Below are positions 34,184 to 35,678 of a stretch of 35,678 bases of DNA, one piece after another. The stretch is from a virus: the IMG/VR virus record IMGVR_UViG_3300037489_000084, positions 1-35,678 of that record. One strand, written 5' to 3'. The notes under the pieces are model-generated. The model made no database searches. It saw only the letters and a list, made by a program, of their open reading frames with translations, and was not told the DNA's origin. A program made the position numbers and the translations under genes. The number at the start of each line of letters is the position of its first letter. The stretch's first letter is position 1.

Positions 34184-35323
34184 TTACGCCGGGGACTTGG
34201 CCGCCGTATCAGTCGCGTACATGCCAAAATCCTTGCCATTGAAAGTCACCTTCTTGACGGCAAAGATTGAGCTTGTGGTGATGATTGCCTGGTTGCCGTT
34301 GTCTCGGCTTTCTTCGTGCCACGAAAACCGAAGTCCGGTGCCAGCGGTACCAAAAGCCATTACCATGGCCTGCTCGCCCATGAATAAAGCCCTGGCCGCC
34401 AGAACCGCGCCGGCGCCATAATCAGAAAACCGGATAATTGACTCATGCTCATGCAATACGACGTTGTTGTACATTCCCAGGGTGCCTTTGAAGATGGGGG
34501 ATTTTCGCCCCTCGGCGCCGGCCGCTGCCTTCTGGATGTCCAACCATTGCCCCGCTTCAGCGTTGGTCCTGACATCAAATACCTGCCACGGATTCATCAG
34601 CTGTACGAAATGGCGCTCACCATTAATCATAATCGGCTGAATCTTCGGCGTCTGGGTGTTGCCGTCGGTGCCTGCATCTCCGCCACCACTTCCGCCGCCC
34701 ATCATGGCCGCAACTGCAATGGCCTTATCGATCTCGGTCAAGGACATGATATGGGCGCCAGCGTCCAGAACTTCGGTCTTATCGACGGCGTCGCCGGCAA
34801 AAGCAATGTGCTCGGAATCAGGTGCGGTAAACGGGTTGTTTGCAAACCCGGGGTATGAGGTGGGATAGATGAAATCCGCATTGACGCCGCGAGCTCCAGA
34901 GCCATACATGAAGATCAGCTCGTCAAAAGCACGCTGCCACCAGTCCGAGGACCGACGACGGGCAACTTTGCGTAGAGAGTGGATGGTTCGTTTCCGCGTC
35001 ATGCGGCCGCCGGCGTTCACACCACCTCTCATTTGATCGATGTAAATCCCGTCGGTGTAGAATTTCAGATCTTCCTCTTTATTCTCCAGAACATCATCAC
35101 CCTCGACCGGCTGCATTTTCAGCTGCATACTCAAATCAAAAGAGATGTATTCGCCGGCGTCGGACTCCAAATCCTTTAACTGCTGGATCGGCATGGAGGA
35201 GGCGTCGCCTTTCCCCATGAATTTCTTACTCCAGTAAGACTTTTTCGCAACGTCGGTTGCCAAGAAAGCGGAGTATTTCTTGACCGCTTTCGGATCGTTA
35301 AGACCTACAATAGTACGTGCCAT
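34184..35323 (-). CDS. Major capsid protein, N4-gp56 family
   Basis: A 379-residue protein with a GGGAGGT ribosome-binding site seven bases before ATG 35323. The opening (LNDPKAVKKYSAFLATDVAK, WSKKFMGKGDASSMPIQQLK), the segment GEYISFDLSMQLKMQPVEGD, then VLENKEEDLKFYTDGIYIDQ and the run RTIHSLRKVARRRSSDWWQR are the hallmark blocks of N4-gp56 family capsid proteins, and length is normal for them. The C-terminal half has HFVQLMNPWQVFDVRTNAEA and GVVLHE-like blocks that complete the HK97-type fold. It forms the icosahedral shell. The gene follows the largest non-coding gap of the window, which may carry its promoter. Confidence 0.93.
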   Translation of the reverse strand: MARTIVGLNDPKAVKKYSAFLATDVAKKSYWSKKFMGKGDASSMPIQQLKDLESDAGEYISFDLSMQLKMQPVEGDDVLENKEEDLKFYTDGIYIDQMRGGVNAGGRMTRKRTIHSLRKVARRRSSDWWQRAFDELIFMYGSGARGVNADFIYPTSYPGFANNPFTAPDSEHIAFAGDAVDKTEVLDAGAHIMSLTEIDKAIAVAAMMGGGSGGGDAGTDGNTQTPKIQPIMINGERHFVQLMNPWQVFDVRTNAEAGQWLDIQKAAAGAEGRKSPIFKGTLGMYNNVVLHEHESIIRFSDYGAGAVLAARALFMGEQAMVMAFGTAGTGLRFSWHEESRDNGNQAIITTSSIFAVKKVTFNGKDFGMYATDTAAKSPA

Positions 35324-35330
35324 TGGTAAT

Positions 35331-35337
35331 ACCTCCC
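35331..35337 (-). promoter_or_regulatory. Strong ribosome-binding site of the capsid gene
   Basis: Read on the minus strand this is GGGAGGT, seven bases before the ATG of the major capsid gene. It is among the best Shine-Dalgarno matches here, in keeping with high capsid expression, and it fixes the capsid start. Confidence 0.75.
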
Positions 35338-35420
35338 AACAAATTCAGTTATAGTTAACAGTTCAATTACAGATTAATTTCCATTATTTCGGGCCGTCCT
35401 GGCCTGTTTCCCCGAAGCCT

Positions 35421-35455
35421 GGTTATAATTGAACCGTGCGGTTATAATTGAACCG
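35421..35455. repeat. Tandem pair of ggttataattgaaccg quasi-palindromes
   Basis: The 16-base unit ggttataattgaaccg occurs at 35421-35436 and again at 35440-35455, a period of 19 bases. Each copy has GGTT/AACC arms around an A/T core, as expected for a pair of dimer-bound operator sites. The plus-strand reading contains TATAAT, but downstream genes read on the minus strand, where the same core reads TATAAC. Confidence 0.65.
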
Positions 35456-35475
35456 CTGGGGGTCTTACCGTTTTT

Positions 35476-35515
35476 GCGTAAGCTGCCCAAAATGCCAGAA
35501 TTGGACAGCTTACGC
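35476..35515. promoter_or_regulatory. Long inverted repeat upstream of the capsid gene
   Basis: Arms gcgtaagctgcccaa (35476-35490) and ttggacagcttacgc (35501-35515) pair over 14 of 15 positions, with one G-T type mismatch, around a 10-base loop. It is not followed by a T-run on either strand, so it is not a standard intrinsic terminator. It could be an operator, a processing site or a structured phage promoter element. Confidence 0.6.
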
Positions 35516-35543
35516 TCGCCGCTCACTTATCATCACGTATGAG

Positions 35544-35561
35544 CAACAAATAATTTTGTTG
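35544..35561. other. Small A/T-rich hairpin immediately after a stop codon
   Basis: caacaaa (35544-35550) and tttgttg (35555-35561) form a 7-bp stem with a 4-base loop, directly adjoining the TAA of the upstream gene. It lacks a GC-rich stem and a T-tract, so it is at most a weak terminator or 3'-end stabiliser. Confidence 0.35.
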
Positions 35562-35678
35562 TTATGCGTCTTGATCCTCCATGGGTTGCGCCGTGGGCGG
35601 AGGAGGCGCATACTCGTCTTCTTTATTGTAATAAGGCGGATACTGCTGGTTATCGCTCACATGAATACTGACATCCAA
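35562..35678 (-). CDS. C-terminal end of an upstream gene (portal or head-protein candidate), partial
   Basis: An open frame enters at the right edge and ends at TAA 35564-35562 after 38 codons. The visible tail is low-complexity and acidic/proline-rich (YPPYYNKEDEYAPPPPTAQP then MEDQDA). Such tails are common at the C-terminus of portal or scaffold-like proteins, and portal or scaffold is expected just before the capsid gene, but the fragment is too short to assign. Confidence 0.6.
   Translation of the reverse strand: MDVSIHVSDNQQYPPYYNKEDEYAPPPPTAQPMEDQDA

Noticed and set aside
35424-35448. TATAAT boxes as plus-strand sigma-70 promoters
   Set aside because: They would transcribe away from the capsid gene and antisense to the upstream gene, no fitting -35 boxes were seen and there is no plus-strand gene to serve.
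35476-35515. Hairpin considered as a terminator between the upstream gene and the capsid gene
   Set aside because: On the minus strand it is followed by AAAAACGG and on the plus strand by TCGCC, not by a T-run.

Overview
The window is a segment of a tailed double-stranded DNA phage (or prophage) genome, probably of podovirus type. It encodes an N4-gp56-like major capsid protein, adaptor-like proteins, a tail-nozzle-like protein, Asp-box and lectin-like appendage proteins, alanine/glycine-rich probable internal virion proteins, and two very large multidomain 'polyvalent' proteins. Every supported gene lies on the minus strand, so the order of transcription runs from base 35678 down to base 1. 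Genes are packed with gaps of a few bases or short overlaps (ATGA, TAATG, TTGA), most have a clear Shine-Dalgarno sequence, and I found no convincing intrinsic terminator. I saw no tRNA, rRNA, CRISPR array, insertion sequence, integrase or host gene. The host cannot be named from this sequence.

Layout in transcription order. (1) 35678-35562: tail end of an upstream gene, possibly the portal. (2) 35561-35324: the largest non-coding gap (238 bases), holding a 15-bp hairpin and a tandem pair of quasi-palindromes just upstream of the capsid gene. (3) 35323-32224: major capsid protein, a small likely capsid-associated protein and three small proteins, one with repeated HxH motifs. (4) 32212-25747: connector and tail genes, comprising two adaptor-like proteins, three paralogous attachment proteins (one with a six-Asp-box propeller), a nozzle-like protein and small companions. 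(5) 25743-23137: Ala/Gly/Gln-rich, coiled-coil or charged proteins that look like internal or ejected virion proteins. (6) 23186-18140: a small zinc-ribbon protein and a 1616-residue polyvalent protein. It has hydrophobic glycine-rich segments, a GGDEF (diguanylate cyclase-like) domain, an inorganic-pyrophosphatase-like domain and a DdrB-type ParB domain. (7) 18137-12708: a block of appendage-like proteins (638, 614, 213 and 135 residues) and two small ones. (8) 12711 to beyond base 1: a giant open frame of at least 4237 codons. It carries an N6-adenine methyltransferase (NPPF), a complete strawberry-notch-type SF2 helicase, a RadC/JAB domain (HxHPSG..D), a zincin metallopeptidase (HEIMGH) and long polyvalent-associated regions.

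How the genes may work together (inference): the structural genes build the head and short tail. The two polyvalent proteins, embedded among structural genes, are candidates for proteins packaged in the virion and ejected ahead of the genome, like P1 DarB and N4 virion RNA polymerase. They would counter restriction and other defences and remodel host signalling. The most unusual element is the GGDEF domain placed in the same chain as a pyrophosphatase-like domain that keeps its three metal-binding aspartates. GGDEF enzymes release pyrophosphate when they make c-di-GMP, so this could be a phage-delivered second-messenger synthase with built-in product removal. All assignments were made by eye from motifs; no database search was run.
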